DNA from: Sinorhizobium sojae CCBAU 05684
GTDB taxonomy: Bacteria > Pseudomonadota > Alphaproteobacteria > Rhizobiales > Rhizobiaceae
Direction of reading: 5' to 3'
Assembly: GCF_002288525.1 (NCBI RefSeq)
Contig: NZ_CP023069.1
Location: 62,001-126,000, forward strand
DNA: 64,000 nt
The translations under genes were made by a program, and so were the position numbers. A model generated the notes under the pieces. It made no database searches and was not told the origin of the DNA. It saw only the letters and a program-made list of their open reading frames with translations. Of the stretch, positions 40,865-51,556 are shown piece by piece. The first letter of the stretch is position 1; each line of letters begins with the position of its first letter.

Positions 40865-43045
40865 TCACTTATTATCCATGAGTTTTTGAAACATGTAGGT
40901 GTATTCGAGGGCGTAGCGGCGGGCGTGTTCCTGCAGGTTGGCGGCGGCGGCATGACCGCCCTCGATATTTTCATAATAGTAGAAGGGCAGGCCCATGTCT
41001 TCGAACAGGGCGGCCATCTTGCGCGCGTGCACTGGGCCGACGCGGTCATCCTTTGTCGAAGTCTCAAAGAAGGGTTCCGGATACGCTACGCCCGCCTTGA
41101 CGTTGTGATAAGGCGAGATCGAGCGCAGGAAGGCGCCTTCAACCGGATCGTCGGGACTGCCATATTCGCCTTGCCAGGAGGCTCCTGCCGACATGCGGGT
41201 GAAATTGACCATGTCGAGAAGCGGCACCTGGATCACGACTGCGTTCCACAGGTCGGGGCGCTGGATCATTTGCACGCCCATGAGCAGGCCGCCGTTCGAA
41301 CCCCCCATGATCCCGAGATGCGGTGTCGAAGTAACCTTCTTGGCGATCAGGTCCTGCGCAACGGCCTGGAAGTCGTCATAGACGCGCTGACGATTTGTCT
41401 TCAAACCGGCGTCGTGCCATTTCGGGCCGAATTCGCCGCCGCCGCGGATATTCGCGAGCGCGTAGGCACCACCCTTTTCCAGCCACAGTTTGCCGAGCAC
41501 CGCCGAATAGCTGGGCTGCATTGGAATTTGGAAACCGCCATAGGCATAGAGGATGGTCGGGTTCGTGCCGTCCAGCTTGACGTCCTTGCGCGCTACGAGG
41601 AAGTATGGAACCTTCGTTCCATCCTTCGAGGTCGCCCAGAACTGCTGTGCTTGCAGGCCTCCGGCATCGAAGCGTTCTGGGGTCGAAGTGATCTTCTCGA
41701 CTTGGCCGGTTGCAGCATCGGCGCAAAACAGAGTTGAAGGTTCGAGGAACCCTTCTGAGAAGACGAACAACTGATCGCTCTCATCGTCGCTAGACGTCAG
41801 GGACAGCGTCGAATTTTCCGGCAGAGCCAGCTTGAAAGACGACCAGCCGCCCTTGCCGAAATCGAAGCTGCGCACCTCGCTGGTGACATTCGATAGGATC
41901 GACAGCACGAGACGATTTTTGGTCTGGGTAGTGCCTGCGACAGATTGATGCTCGTTTGGCATGAACAGCACAAGCGGTTCAACGCGCGCTGGATCGGCGA
42001 GCGCCGCCTTGAGATCGAAAGCGATAATCGCACCATTGTGGAAGACGGTGCCTTTGGCCGAGGTCCAGTCCGACTTCAACCAATAGATTGCCTGGCCCTT
42101 GTAGTAGCTGCTAAAGACGGCCGTGGTCGGTAGGGGCAGGACCACCTTGCGCGTATCGGTGTGGCCGTTTGGGTAAAAGGCTAGTTCGGTATTGAAGAAG
42201 TCGAGGCCGCGATACGAGGTGTCCATAACATACTTGCCATCGATGTCGCGTAGCACGCCGCGCTCAGCCGAGACGTCCTTCTTTTGGCCGCGGAAAATCT
42301 CGACCGCCTGATCCAAGCTCTGGCCGCGCTTTACCACCTTGGTGACGTAGGCATAGCCGGAAGAGGTCACTTCACCCAGCGTCCATTCCCGGGTCACGTA
42401 GATGGTGTTCTCGTCCACCCAGGTCACGGACTGCTTGCCTTCGGGTAGGACGAAGCCTTCCTTAACGAATTCACCCTTGGCAATGTCGAATTCGCGGACC
42501 ACATCCGCATCCTTGCCGCCATCGGACAGGCGGATGAGGCAGAGATTGCTCGTGGGCGGCAGGCAGTCCCCGCCTTCGAATACCCAGGTCTTGCCCTCGG
42601 CCTTGGATAGCGCATCGACGTCGAGAATTGTGCGCCATTGCGGGTTGCCGGACCTGTAGGACTCCCAGGTCGTGCGCCGCCACAGGCCCTGCACGTGCGT
42701 GCCGTCCTGCCAGAAGTTGTCGATCATCCCGTTGCGCGCGAAGCTGGGCGAAGCAATGCGGTCGGTCGCCTGTAGGATCGTCAGAGCGTCGGCCTGGTAC
42801 TCGCTGTAACGCGGATCTTTCGACAGCTTATCGACGGTCGAAAGGTTATGCGCCTCGACCCAGGTCATCGCCTTGTCGCCGTCGATCTCGTTCAGATAGG
42901 CGCGAGGATCGGAGGCGTCCTTGGAAGCTTTGTTGGGGTTGGAATCAATCGCCGTGGCGACGGTGGTCATCTGGGGCTGGGCGGGAGCCGTCATGGTGAC
43001 CATAGTCATCGCCATCATCAAGTTGTTCAGAAATGTAGTGAGCAT
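40865..43045 (-). CDS. y4nA: Prolyl oligopeptidase family protein, y4nA-like
   Basis: 726 residues, S9A serine peptidase: N-terminal beta-propeller, C-terminal alpha/beta hydrolase. The triad is visible as Ser in GIMGGSNGGLLMGVQMI, Asp in ETSTKDDRVGPVHARKM, and His in YENIEGGHAAAANL. The oxyanion-side YAYGGFQIPMQPSYS and GGAYALANIRGGGEFGPKWH are also typical. The N-terminus (MLTTFLNNLMMAMTMVTMTA, then PAQPQ) resembles a signal peptide, so periplasmic location is likely. It lies next to nodU and nodS as y4nA does on pNGR234a. RBS GAGG is about 7 bp upstream. Confidence 0.9.
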   Translation of the reverse strand: MLTTFLNNLMMAMTMVTMTAPAQPQMTTVATAIDSNPNKASKDASDPRAYLNEIDGDKAMTWVEAHNLSTVDKLSKDPRYSEYQADALTILQATDRIASPSFARNGMIDNFWQDGTHVQGLWRRTTWESYRSGNPQWRTILDVDALSKAEGKTWVFEGGDCLPPTSNLCLIRLSDGGKDADVVREFDIAKGEFVKEGFVLPEGKQSVTWVDENTIYVTREWTLGEVTSSGYAYVTKVVKRGQSLDQAVEIFRGQKKDVSAERGVLRDIDGKYVMDTSYRGLDFFNTELAFYPNGHTDTRKVVLPLPTTAVFSSYYKGQAIYWLKSDWTSAKGTVFHNGAIIAFDLKAALADPARVEPLVLFMPNEHQSVAGTTQTKNRLVLSILSNVTSEVRSFDFGKGGWSSFKLALPENSTLSLTSSDDESDQLFVFSEGFLEPSTLFCADAATGQVEKITSTPERFDAGGLQAQQFWATSKDGTKVPYFLVARKDVKLDGTNPTILYAYGGFQIPMQPSYSAVLGKLWLEKGGAYALANIRGGGEFGPKWHDAGLKTNRQRVYDDFQAVAQDLIAKKVTSTPHLGIMGGSNGGLLMGVQMIQRPDLWNAVVIQVPLLDMVNFTRMSAGASWQGEYGSPDDPVEGAFLRSISPYHNVKAGVAYPEPFFETSTKDDRVGPVHARKMAALFEDMGLPFYYYENIEGGHAAAANLQEHARRYALEYTYMFQKLMDNK

Positions 43046-43704
43046 GGTTTGCCTCTTCGAAAGCCTCGATAAACGTATTGGAAGCGTTTAAAATCAACCG
43101 CTTCGCACCCTTCTTAGCAAAAGCTGTGCCAGTCTGTGTGGGCAAGAGCTGTGCCAGCCCGGTTTTTTCGGGGTCATTGGGAGGCCGTTGTAGGAGAAGT
43201 GGCACTGTGTGTCGCAACCGCGAAACGGCGTTGGACGACGTCGGGCGCGGTCGGATCCGGCACTTCAGGGAGTTCGCGCTATAGGGTTGACTCGGGATTG
43301 TCGACACCCAGCCTTGCTTTGTGGAAGAACCGCGCTTCTGCGTATGAAGAGCCGCGCCGTCAGCGGCAATTTGGTCAACAAGCTCGGGGGATTTTTCCGA
43401 AAACCTGGTAGGCCGGTCAATTCGTCATCCCGGACTGTCCACCCAAGGGCGCACTCCAATAAGGGTCAAAGTTCAGTGCCGATTGACACCTCCGCCAGAC
43501 CGCTGTCGCTCATCAGGCCGTCGGGGACCCCTCAGGAGCTTCCGGATATCGGACCTATCATTGGCGAGAATTGGCGCCACGGCTCCGAACCAGCCTAGAA
43601 TGTCGTGATCGACGTACTGGTAGATATCAATCTACTGCCAAACCAGTTCGGTCCAAGGCAAGCTTCCACCTTACCTTGACCGTGCACTAGAGAGCGAGCG
43701 CCTC

Positions 43705-43818
43705 ATGCCGGAAGCCGGGCGCCCGACATATATCAACATCCGCGGCGTGCCTTATAGGGCCGAGTTGCTGGAAGAGAACGGTCGCTCACGGGTTCGTATT
43801 TATCCTGTGACTGGCTGA
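43705..43818 (+). CDS. Very small ORF, 37 residues, uncertain
   Basis: Reads MPEAGRPTYINIRGVPYRAE, then LLEENGRSRVRIYPVTG, with protein-like composition. The frame is open further upstream (LPPYLDRALESERL), so it may be the tail of a decayed longer gene. The whole stretch 43046-44087 between y4nA and nodU contains no other supported gene. Confidence 0.25.
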   Translation: MPEAGRPTYINIRGVPYRAELLEENGRSRVRIYPVTG

Positions 43819-44087
43819 GGAATGCGCTTGAGCTGCAATCTCGGTTGTCAGCGGAGCCGCCCCAGCCACCGTCATAGGCCTGCTCGTACCAAGGGCGCTC
43901 ATAGGAACTGCCCTGCGCAATGATATACGAGCGTTTGGTTAGATCGAAAACGGCGAACGGAAGTTCAACTTGTACATTCGATCCAGGAGTTCGCTGCTCC
44001 CCAGTGGAAGAGTGACCTTTCGCCGTGGGGCAGCAACCTTATGCGTTGACATACACGTATCTTGCGCGAAGCCCGCGCCCGATAGGA

Positions 44088-45763
44088 TCACGCGGTTGCG
44101 GACGGTTTCCTGTATAGCATGCCGTCGCACCATACGTGTTCAACGCGGCCCCACTCGCAGGCTGCGGCTGCACTTGGGAAGAAGCCACGCCCATGGTAAT
44201 TGGCACTTGTGTTGCAAAGCAACGGAATGCCCGTGAGCTTTTCATATTCGACAAGTACCTCGGCGACCTTATGCTGAGAGTTCCTAGAAATGGTTTGCAG
44301 CCGCGCAGATCCGTCAAGATGTACAACTGCAGGAACTTTGTCCTGCCACGGCATCTTCGTCTGGTGATCGAACAACATGTATGGATCGGGCGTTCCGGGA
44401 CTAAATATATCCGGTGCACGGTCCTCCAGACATATTGGCGCAACTGGCCGGAAGTGTTCGCGGAATTTGATTTCGTTAAGATGATCTTTCATTTCCGGCG
44501 AGGTCGCAGCCGCCAGAATGCTTCTTCCTCCCAGTGCCCGTGGTCCAAGCTCGCTGCGCCCGGAAAGGAAAACCACGGGTTTGTTGCTGGCGAGGATGGC
44601 GGCCACTTCCGAGATGCTGCACGGGCTAGCATGCCACCCAGCTGGTACTTCGCCTGCTTGCAGGCTCGGGCCGCTGTAGACTGACCAGTCTAATGGCACG
44701 AACCCTTGCTGGGCCACTATTTCACAGCAGGCTGCACCAATCGCAGAGCCGCTGTCATTAGGAAAGGGCGGTACCCAAACCGAATCGAACAGGCCTGTCT
44801 CGCGCAGCGCACTGTTCCATTTAATATTGAGTCCACAGCCGCCAGCTATGCACAGATTGCGTGCTCCCGGCAGGGGATGGTGCTGCAAGGCGTTCGCCAT
44901 TTCGTCAACGAGGAGACGTTCGAGGAAAAAATGAGACGATGCAAGCACGTCTTCGGGCGCCTCTGCCCCAATTGGAGCGCGCTCGCAGCGAAAAAATCGT
45001 GCACGGCCGCAAGTGAGGATTCCGAGTTGTTGATGTTCGCACGGAAGGCGCAGGCAAGCGCAGTATCGCCGGCAAAGTGTTCTTGATAGAGCTTTTGGAA
45101 CACAGCAACGATGCGTACGTGAACTGATCCCAGTGCGATAAAGGCCATCAGTTTGCCGGCAACGCCAAGGTCCCAGCCCCCGCGGCTCGTCTGCTTATAG
45201 GGGCCGAAGTAGTGGCCCGCGGCAGCGTAGGCCTGACCTGTTACCGGGAACAAGGATTTGACGAAGCTGGCTCGCTTGCCTTCCACATGGTAGAGCTGCG
45301 GAAATATGCAGCCGTCCCACACCAGGCAAAGCGCAGGGTCTCCGGATTTGGCAAAGGGGCTGGTGCAGTATGCAGAGGCGACATGGCTCGTCACATGCGG
45401 ATAGCTTCTGTAGCTAAAAACCCGATCACCAAGTGTGAGGCCGGAGCCGCCGATCCAATCGAGAAGTCCCTCGGCGTGACGTTCAACGTAAGGCGCGCCT
45501 CTGAGGATAACAGGAGTCTCCCCACTGAGGACCTTGAACCGCGACTCGGCCTCACCGTCCCAGCCGTCGATGACAAACTGATCAACATCTCTTGCATTGA
45601 CCCCGTTTTCCGCCAGAGCCGCCACAACAGCATCGAGATTGTTGATTTCTTGATAGCGCGAATTGTTATTCCGCTTCTCCTGCTCAGTACAGAAGACGAG
45701 CCTTCCATCCTCGACAACGGCGATAGCCCCGTCATGGGTTAACTTGATGCCACAGACGCGCTT
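44088..45763 (-). pseudogene. nodU: nodU, carbamoyltransferase, frameshifted and start-altered
   Basis: NodU 6-O-carbamoylates the non-reducing end of Nod factors. The first part (CGIKLTHDGAIAVVEDGRLV, RYQEINNLDAVVAAL, SYPHVTSHVASAYCTSPFAK) is in one frame. The rest (FFLERLLVDEMANALQ, GGCGLNIKWNSALRETG, SELGPRALGGRSILAAATSP, ICLEDRAPDIFSPGTPDPYM) is in another. They join if one C is restored to the C4 run at 44966-44969. The codon at the expected start, before RVCGIK, is AAG at 45761-45763, where homologues begin MR-CGIK. An ATG at 45823 in frame overlaps the end of nodS. Downstream of nodS in one unit. Confidence 0.88.
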
Positions 45764-45779
45764 AGTGTCTCTATCCAAA

Positions 45780-46405
45780 TCAGGTAGTCGATTTCTGAAA
45801 ACGGGAAAGCAAGCAGTCTTCATTGACCGATGCGCCGCGGCAATAAAGCTGCTCCACCTCGATCAACGTTTCGTTCAACATCGCGATGACGGTCTCGGTA
45901 CCGGCCACATGCCCCCAGCGCCGGCAATTAGCATCGATTGCGGATCCAAAAACCATGTGCCCACTTGGCGCCAGCATGCTCACCAGGTTGTGAACGGCGG
46001 TGCGTATCGCGGCTACATCCTCGAGATAATAAAGAACTTCGGCCACGACGATCAGATCGAATAGCTGCTGAGTCGAGAACTGTCGAACGTCAGCGACTAT
46101 CCAGTTGATGTGAGACGATTCCTTCATCCGTTGCCTCGTTCGAGCAATCGCTCGCGGCACCACATCAATCACAGTCAGCCGCTTGCAATAAGGCGCCAGT
46201 TTTCCGTGAATGCGCCGGCCGCGCACCCGACTTCGAGTGCGTTGGTGATAGGACCTTGGGAAAACGACAACCGAAGCATCTGCGAATGTCGCTCCTGCTC
46301 GAACGCATTGGCGTCGAGCCGCCATGGGTCCTCCTCCGCCAGCTCACGGTGCAATAAATGATAGTTGTTGACCCGCGTCAAATTTGGCTCCGAAACACTG
46401 TGCAC
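45780..46405 (-). pseudogene. nodS: nodS, Nod-factor N-methyltransferase, frameshifted
   Basis: NodS is a SAM-dependent methyltransferase that N-methylates the terminal glucosamine of Nod factor. The first frame (from 46405) gives LLHRELAEEDPWRLDANAFE and the SAM motif ALEVGCAAGAFTEN, then goes wrong. The second frame picks up at KLAPYCKRLTVIDVVP-type sequence, then FDLIVVAEVLYYLEDVAAIR and GHVAGTETVIAMLNETLIEV. One T restored to the T4 run at 46200-46203 (GAAAAACTGGCG on the coding strand) joins them. It lies 124 bp downstream of the nod box and just upstream of nodU. Confidence 0.9.
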
Positions 46406-46528
46406 GATTTTGCTGGGTGGGGAGAGCGAGGCGAATCCGGAGGCGTGGAATGCACGCGAATTCCCGAGAAAGCGGTCGCCGGCAACGATGGCTCCGTCAA
46501 TACTGCTACTTGTGGGCCCTTGAGTTCG

Positions 46529-46577
46529 CTCGAAGTAAAATCGATTTTTGTGATGCCAAACATCCAGGTTATGGAAG
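46529..46577 (-). promoter_or_regulatory. nod box upstream of nodSU
   Basis: On the plus strand TAAAATCGATTTTTGTGAT is followed after 6 bp by CATCCAGGTTATGGA. This is the reverse complement of the nod box (ATCCAT..CGTGGATG ... ATC.AAACAATCGATTTTA) over the whole 49-bp span, with a few mismatches. The outer AATC half at 46529-46535 is poor. It predicts NodD binding and flavonoid-induced transcription toward nodS. Confidence 0.82.
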
Positions 46578-47210
46578 TTTCGCCAGTTCCGGTCACTCCA
46601 AGGGCGGGCGTGTTGGGGGCTGCTCGGCTTGATCGCATTCGTCTGGAGTGAAGAGTTGGAGTAGTCGCCCGATCGTTGAGAGGATGGTGTCCCGATGGGT
46701 GGTGTAGCTCGCGCCTGATGGCCGTGCTTTCCGGCAAGGGCCGGAGGGGATATCAGCGTGCGACTGCAGGCAGGCTGATTTGCGGATCATCGCTCATCGA
46801 CGCCATAGTCTCAAGTGTCATATACCTGGCCCGCTGAACGGCCCATTCGTCGTTTTGCTCGAGCAGTAATGCGCCGACGAGGCGGACAATGGCTTCGTCG
46901 TTGGGAAAGATGCCGACGACCTCGGTGCGGCGCTTGATCTCGCCATTGAGGCGCTCGATTGGATTGGTCGAGTGCAGCTTTGCCCGGTGCTCTTTCGGGA
47001 AAGTCATGTAGGCGAGCACATCCTCTTCGGCATCATCCATAATGGCGGCGAGCTTCGGCACTTTTGGTCTTATCTGGTCGGCAACATTGCGCCACTGCGT
47101 GCTGGCAGATTCCGCCGTACCTGGGCGAATGCCGTGGCGATGAAGGCGGAGACGACACGCCTGCCGCTCTTTCCGGCATGCGCCAGCACATTGCGCATGA
47201 AATGAACCCG

Positions 47211-48707
47211 GGGGCTGTTGAAGAACCAATCGTCGGCGGAGCTATGCGGAAGCCACCGACAAGCCAATTCCAAAAACTTTCCTTTGCCTGAAGGGATGTC
47301 GGGCTGAACTGGTAGCTTCTTGGCTGTACACGAACAGCAAAATTGACAGAAAAGCACTCGCCAGTCGTTTCAAGTTGACTGCCGCAGCCGTCAGATAGGC
47401 TTGGATTTTCATATTTATGAGGCCGCGCCGGATCGCTCTCGATAGCCCGTGCCAAGTCTTCGCTTCGCCGTGATATCCCTCTGAGCGCCAGCGGTGACGC
47501 TGGTACAAAGCTCGGTCCTCGTCCGACCATCGTTCTCTTCGGCGACGAGCTCGCAGGAGTGCCGGATAGTCATCGCCGAGCACTACCGCCTTGTTCACAC
47601 GGCCATTGGAAAGGCAAAGTCGCGCCAGATCGCAGTGCCGACAGTCGGCCGCGCGAGATGTAAAGAAGCGCCCATGTTTAACGGCACGGCCCGCCTTCAG
47701 CATCTTGCCACGCGGACATTTAAGGGTGTCGTGCTTGGCGTCATAACGAAAGCGGCGCATAGGCACAGGGCTACGGATTGGCTCTGCCTTTGCCGGAATA
47801 ACCGCTTCGATCGCGCGTTGCTCCATTCCTGCGAACACCTTAGCATACGCATAGCCGGCGTCGGCCGTTGCCGTTTTGATTATCGTGCCGGTCATCGCGG
47901 CGACCGCGTCGAGACGACTGAGTATGACTTGCCCCTCATTAATCTCGCCTGTGGTGACCTCCACATCTAAAATTACGCCGCAAGCATCATCCACCACGGC
48001 ATGTTGCTTGTAGGCCGGCTCCAGTCTCCGATTACGCCCGTTGGTCGCCATGGACGCGTCAGGGTCGGTGACGCAGACTTTCTTGTATTTGCCTGTTTTG
48101 CGGCTTTTTCGTTCGCTCTCAGCGGCTTCGTTGGCGTCGGTGACCGCATCTATATGGCGGACCGCAAGACTTTCCCAACTGACGTCGGCCCGAATGAGTG
48201 AGGCGTCGACATGAACGACCTCACCCTTGGCGACTTTGGCCGCTACGCAGACCTTTACCGTCCGCTCAAAGATAGTTCGGAAACGTTCTGCACCCCAGCG
48301 CTGACGGATACGGGTCAACGACGAATGGTCCGGGAGAGCTTCGTGCAGACCGAAGCCGATAAACCAGCGAATAGCGATGTTTACCTGAGCCTCGCGCATC
48401 AGCCGACGGTCATGGACAATTCCGAGAAGAAAGCCTGCAAGCATCAGCCGGACTGCTACTTCCGGGTCGATGCCGGGTCGGCCGAAGCCCGCCGCATAAA
48501 GCTCAGCCACCTCCTCGTGTAGCCAGGAGAGGTCGAGAACTCGATCGACCTTTACCAATACGTGATCGTCAGGGACCAGATCCCGAAGCGAGCCGCACAT
48601 GTACAGTTCAAGCTGATCGCGTTCCTTACGGCCGAGCATCGTGGAGGCTCCAGAGAATCAACGACTGCTCAATTGAATCAGATACATAGCACTTCTTCAA
48701 CAGCCCC
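47211..48707 (-). mobile_element. IS1182-family element nested in IS256
   Basis: Ends GGGGCTGTTGAAGAA (47211-47225) and TTCTTCAACAGCCCC (48693-48707) are perfect inverted repeats. ACCCG occurs on both sides (47206-47210, 48708-48712), and removing the element restores the IS256 codons RCR-VHF. Confidence 0.92.
47242..48639 (-). CDS. IS1182-family DDE transposase
   Basis: 465 residues. N-terminal DUF772-type region ([40 protein letters not shown]), DDE core ([55 protein letters not shown]) and a C-terminal cysteine cluster ([16 protein letters not shown]). Complete. Confidence 0.9.
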   Translation of the reverse strand: MLGRKERDQLELYMCGSLRDLVPDDHVLVKVDRVLDLSWLHEEVAELYAAGFGRPGIDPEVAVRLMLAGFLLGIVHDRRLMREAQVNIAIRWFIGFGLHEALPDHSSLTRIRQRWGAERFRTIFERTVKVCVAAKVAKGEVVHVDASLIRADVSWESLAVRHIDAVTDANEAAESERKSRKTGKYKKVCVTDPDASMATNGRNRRLEPAYKQHAVVDDACGVILDVEVTTGEINEGQVILSRLDAVAAMTGTIIKTATADAGYAYAKVFAGMEQRAIEAVIPAKAEPIRSPVPMRRFRYDAKHDTLKCPRGKMLKAGRAVKHGRFFTSRAADCRHCDLARLCLSNGRVNKAVVLGDDYPALLRARRRRERWSDEDRALYQRHRWRSEGYHGEAKTWHGLSRAIRRGLINMKIQAYLTAAAVNLKRLASAFLSILLFVYSQEATSSARHPFRQRKVFGIGLSVASA

Positions 48708-49589
48708 ACCCGGCATCGTTGCCAGGTGGCGCTGAGAACCCTGGTAACGGCAGCCTTGAGTCCCTCATGGGCGTCGGAGACGACGAGCTTCACGCCGCGC
48801 AAACCTCGGCGCGTAAGCCTGCGCAGGAACTCCGTCCAGATCGGCTCGGCTTCGGATGTGCCAACTTCCATGCCCAGAACCTCGCGCCGGCCATCGGTGT
48901 TGACGCCAACGGCGATGATGACGGCAACGGAAACGATGCGGCCGCCACGGCGGACCTTCAGGTAAGTGGCATCGATCCACAGATACGGCCAGTCGCCTTC
49001 GATCGGTCTTTCGAGGAACGCTTTGACCTTGCCGTCGATCTCCTCGCACAGCCGGCTGACCTGGCTCTTCGAAATACCGCTCATGCCCATGGCCTTAACC
49101 AGGTCGTCGACCGAGCGGGTCGAGATGCCCTGCACATAGGCTTCCTGGATGACCGCTGTCAGAGCCTTCTCCGCCATCCGACGCGGTTCGAGGAAGCTTG
49201 GGAAATAGCTGCCCTTGCGCAGCTTCGGAATGCGAAGCTCGACCGTTCCGGCGCGTGTCTCCCAATCCCGGTCGCGGTAGCCGTTGCGTTGCGCCAACCG
49301 CATCGCATTCTTCTCGCCGTAGCCAGCACCGGTCGCACTGCCAACCTCCAGCTCCATCACCCGCTCGGCCGCAAAGCCGATCATCTCACGCAACAAATCG
49401 GCGTCAGCACTCTTCTCAACAAGCGAGCGCACGTTCATCATATCGTCGGTCATCGGTGGTCTTTCCATCAGGTTGGTCTTGAACAACCCGACCCTACCGG
49501 AAAACACTGGTGACCACCGCTATCGAGCTACACCACTCCCTGGGACGTCATCGTTGAGAGGCTCTCGATGGATCGTTCAGCGGCTTTTC

Positions 49590-50010
49590 TCAACAAGGCT
49601 TTGAGCTTTGAGAGTGTGTATTCTCGATCGGGTGAAATCGGGCCATACGGCGGGAGCTATCCAAGGGAGGCGTCCATGTCGAAATCACAATTGGGTGGAT
49701 ATGATGAAGAACGTGTTCCAGGCGCATGTGGCAGATGCGTCTGGGATTCCCAGACGGCCCGATCGATCCTGCGCCTGTTGAGGGAGCAGCTGTTCTTGCT
49801 GGACGGGAGGGTGGCTGCTAGACTGGGAGGTCGCACCAGCGCCTATGAAGGCCGCCGCTTCAGGATGTCAGGATACGAAATCCGCGTACTCTTGTGTGCT
49901 GCTGGCGATGCGCCTGATGTCGCCACCCAAGAATCTCCTCACTCCTTCCTTGAAGGAAGCTCGGCCGATCTCGATAATTGAAGACCAGACAAAACAATCG
50001 AGGCTCAGTT
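49590..50010 (+). other. Possible IS110 relic, no intact gene
   Basis: A piece near 49700 (VDMMKNVFQAHVADASG in one frame) resembles the start of IS110 transposases. Later scraps (LMSPPKNLLTPSLKE) may be its decayed KPFVKR region. Nothing else in 49561-50125 can be supported as coding. Confidence 0.35.
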
Positions 50011-50125
50011 GTCTGAGGAACGCCGGTTCCTTTGACCCGGCCATTTCAAGCTCTCCCAGCGGCCGTGTGCGCTCTCATGCGCCATGTCTCCAGCATCATC
50101 CACCGTACCCGACTTGATACGCATT

Positions 50126-50174
50126 CATCCATGGCGTGGATCTTTGCCATCCAAATAAACAGCTATCGCAATCT
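50126..50174 (+). promoter_or_regulatory. Second nod box, facing decayed genes
   Basis: Exactly 49 bp from CATCCATGGCGTGGATC, through ATCCAAATAAAC, to GCAATCT. The 5' half, with the diagnostic ATCCAT..CGTGGAT dyad, is nearly perfect. The 3' half keeps the AATC end but is degraded in the ATTTTACC part. No intact gene follows for over 1 kb. Confidence 0.7.
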
Positions 50175-50589
50175 TCTGAACGGCGATAGAGAAAGTTGAC
50201 TTAAACTGAAAGAGAGAAGGCGAAATTCTTTCGCGATCGCTTTTAGACTAGAGGTGCTCTGATGCCGGGAACTCGGTAACTTGAGCTGGGTCCGACCCGG
50301 ATATGAATGACGAGCGGAACTACCGATCAATTTCTCGAAGTCCTGGAACTACACGATTGGACTTGGCGGAGGGTCGAACTGTTGCTTCTCCCAGACGCCG
50401 CGACCGCATCTGCGTGAGACTCTCAAGAGCAGGATTAGGAAGTCGGCCTGACGGACATATGCAGAATGGTTCTCGATACTGGAACAACTCAAACGTGGCG
50501 GGATCTGCGCCAGTTTGCGCCGTAGCCGGTCTTCCGAGGCGGGGTCCGGAGTATCCTCGGCGCGTCGTCACTGATACTACTCCCGATGG

Positions 50590-51230
50590 TCGGGAGGGGA
50601 TTTCGCCAATCAAGCTGGGGGAGACGACGATAATCCTGGATCTACACGGGCAAGGGCTATCGGTGTCAGCGACCGCCAAACAGATTGGCTATGGATCGCA
50701 AGAACGCGCGCAAGTACGTCGAGCGGGGGCTAGAGGCTCCGAAATATGGCCAACGCAAGCAAAACACAATGTTTGGCGACCGGCTCGCGACCTATCTTCG
50801 CGAACGCGTGAAGGCTTGTCCCGTCCGGACCGCGCGGCGGCTTTTCCGCGAGATCTCGGGTCTCGACCGTTTCTGCAGCTATACAGCGCTATCCGGGCTG
50901 ACAAGGTGACCGGGCTCGAAACCGGCGCCCGCAACTACATCACCAAACCCTTTGCCTCGCCGGAGGCCCTGGCCCGCGTGCGTGCCGCGTTATGCGGGCC
51001 GCCGGAAGCGTCACTGCAACAGGATTTTCCATTTCGATGTCTGGCGAATGGGCGCCGCTTGCATCGAGGAACGGATTGTAAACTCAAGCTCTCTGCGAGT
51101 TCACTCTTCTGATGGCCTTTCTCAAAATCAGTGTCCTCTCGCATGAGCAGCTTCTGGGGATGATGCGCGTCAATTTTCCCTTAATTCGCGTCTTCGCCAG
51201 CTCGCCAGCGGGCTGGTGGATTTGCATCGC
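50590..51230 (+). pseudogene. Decayed OmpR-type response regulator interrupted by an IS21 istA relic
   Basis: 50590-50905 has istA scraps (KLGETTIILDLHGQGLSVSA, KNARKYVERGLEAPKYGQRK). From about 50900 comes the end of a receiver domain (DKVTGLETGARNYITKPFAS, PEALARVRAALCG). It is followed in other frames by an OmpR DNA-binding start (FHFDVWRMGAACIEERIV) and VLSHEQLLGMM, the motif of that family. At least two frameshifts. It lies downstream of the nod box at 50126. The early part of the regulator is not recognisable in 50175-50590. Confidence 0.5.
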
Positions 51231-51556
51231 CTCCTTTCGTCATATGGAGGGGACCATTTCAACCTTCGCAGTGCTTGCGGTGCGCTCCCCTTCACAACCA
51301 GTGATCAGAATGCTCCAAGCACTCCATGGGGCGGTCCGGAGCCGAGGTCCACACGCCGGGACGATACCGCAATGCGGCTGTGTATGCTGGCACGCGATCA
51401 CCAGCAAAAAGGCGCTTGTAGAGACAATGTCCCCCAGTCCATGTTGAGGAGGGGAGATATTCGACGATGGCACGTTACGATGCCCGGCTGAGGGGCATTG
51501 GAAAGGCACATGCCTGCAGCGCGTTCGCAGGCCACGATTTCGAGGGTAGGAACATT

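Larger units (their letters stand above)
46683..49552 (-). mobile_element. IS256-family element, split by IS1182 and frameshifted
   Basis: Inverted ends: GATGGTGTCCCGATGGGT (46683 on) and the inverse of ACTCCCTGGGACGTCATC (to 49552). GTTGAGAG flanks both sides (46675-46682 and 49553-49560), an 8-bp target duplication typical of IS256. Minus-strand Mutator-type transposase: N-terminus ([40 protein letters not shown]) at 49507-48711. C-terminus (RVHFMRNVLAHAGKSGRRVV, HSTNPIERLNGEIKRRTEVV) follows at 47210-46753 with a frame change near 47115. Its left end is about 105 bp upstream of the nodSU nod box. Confidence 0.92.

Noticed and set aside
43050..43080. TCTTCGAAAGCCTCGAT near the y4nA start resembles a tts-box core
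   Set aside because: The GTCAG part and the 3' tail are absent and the orientation is opposite to y4nA.
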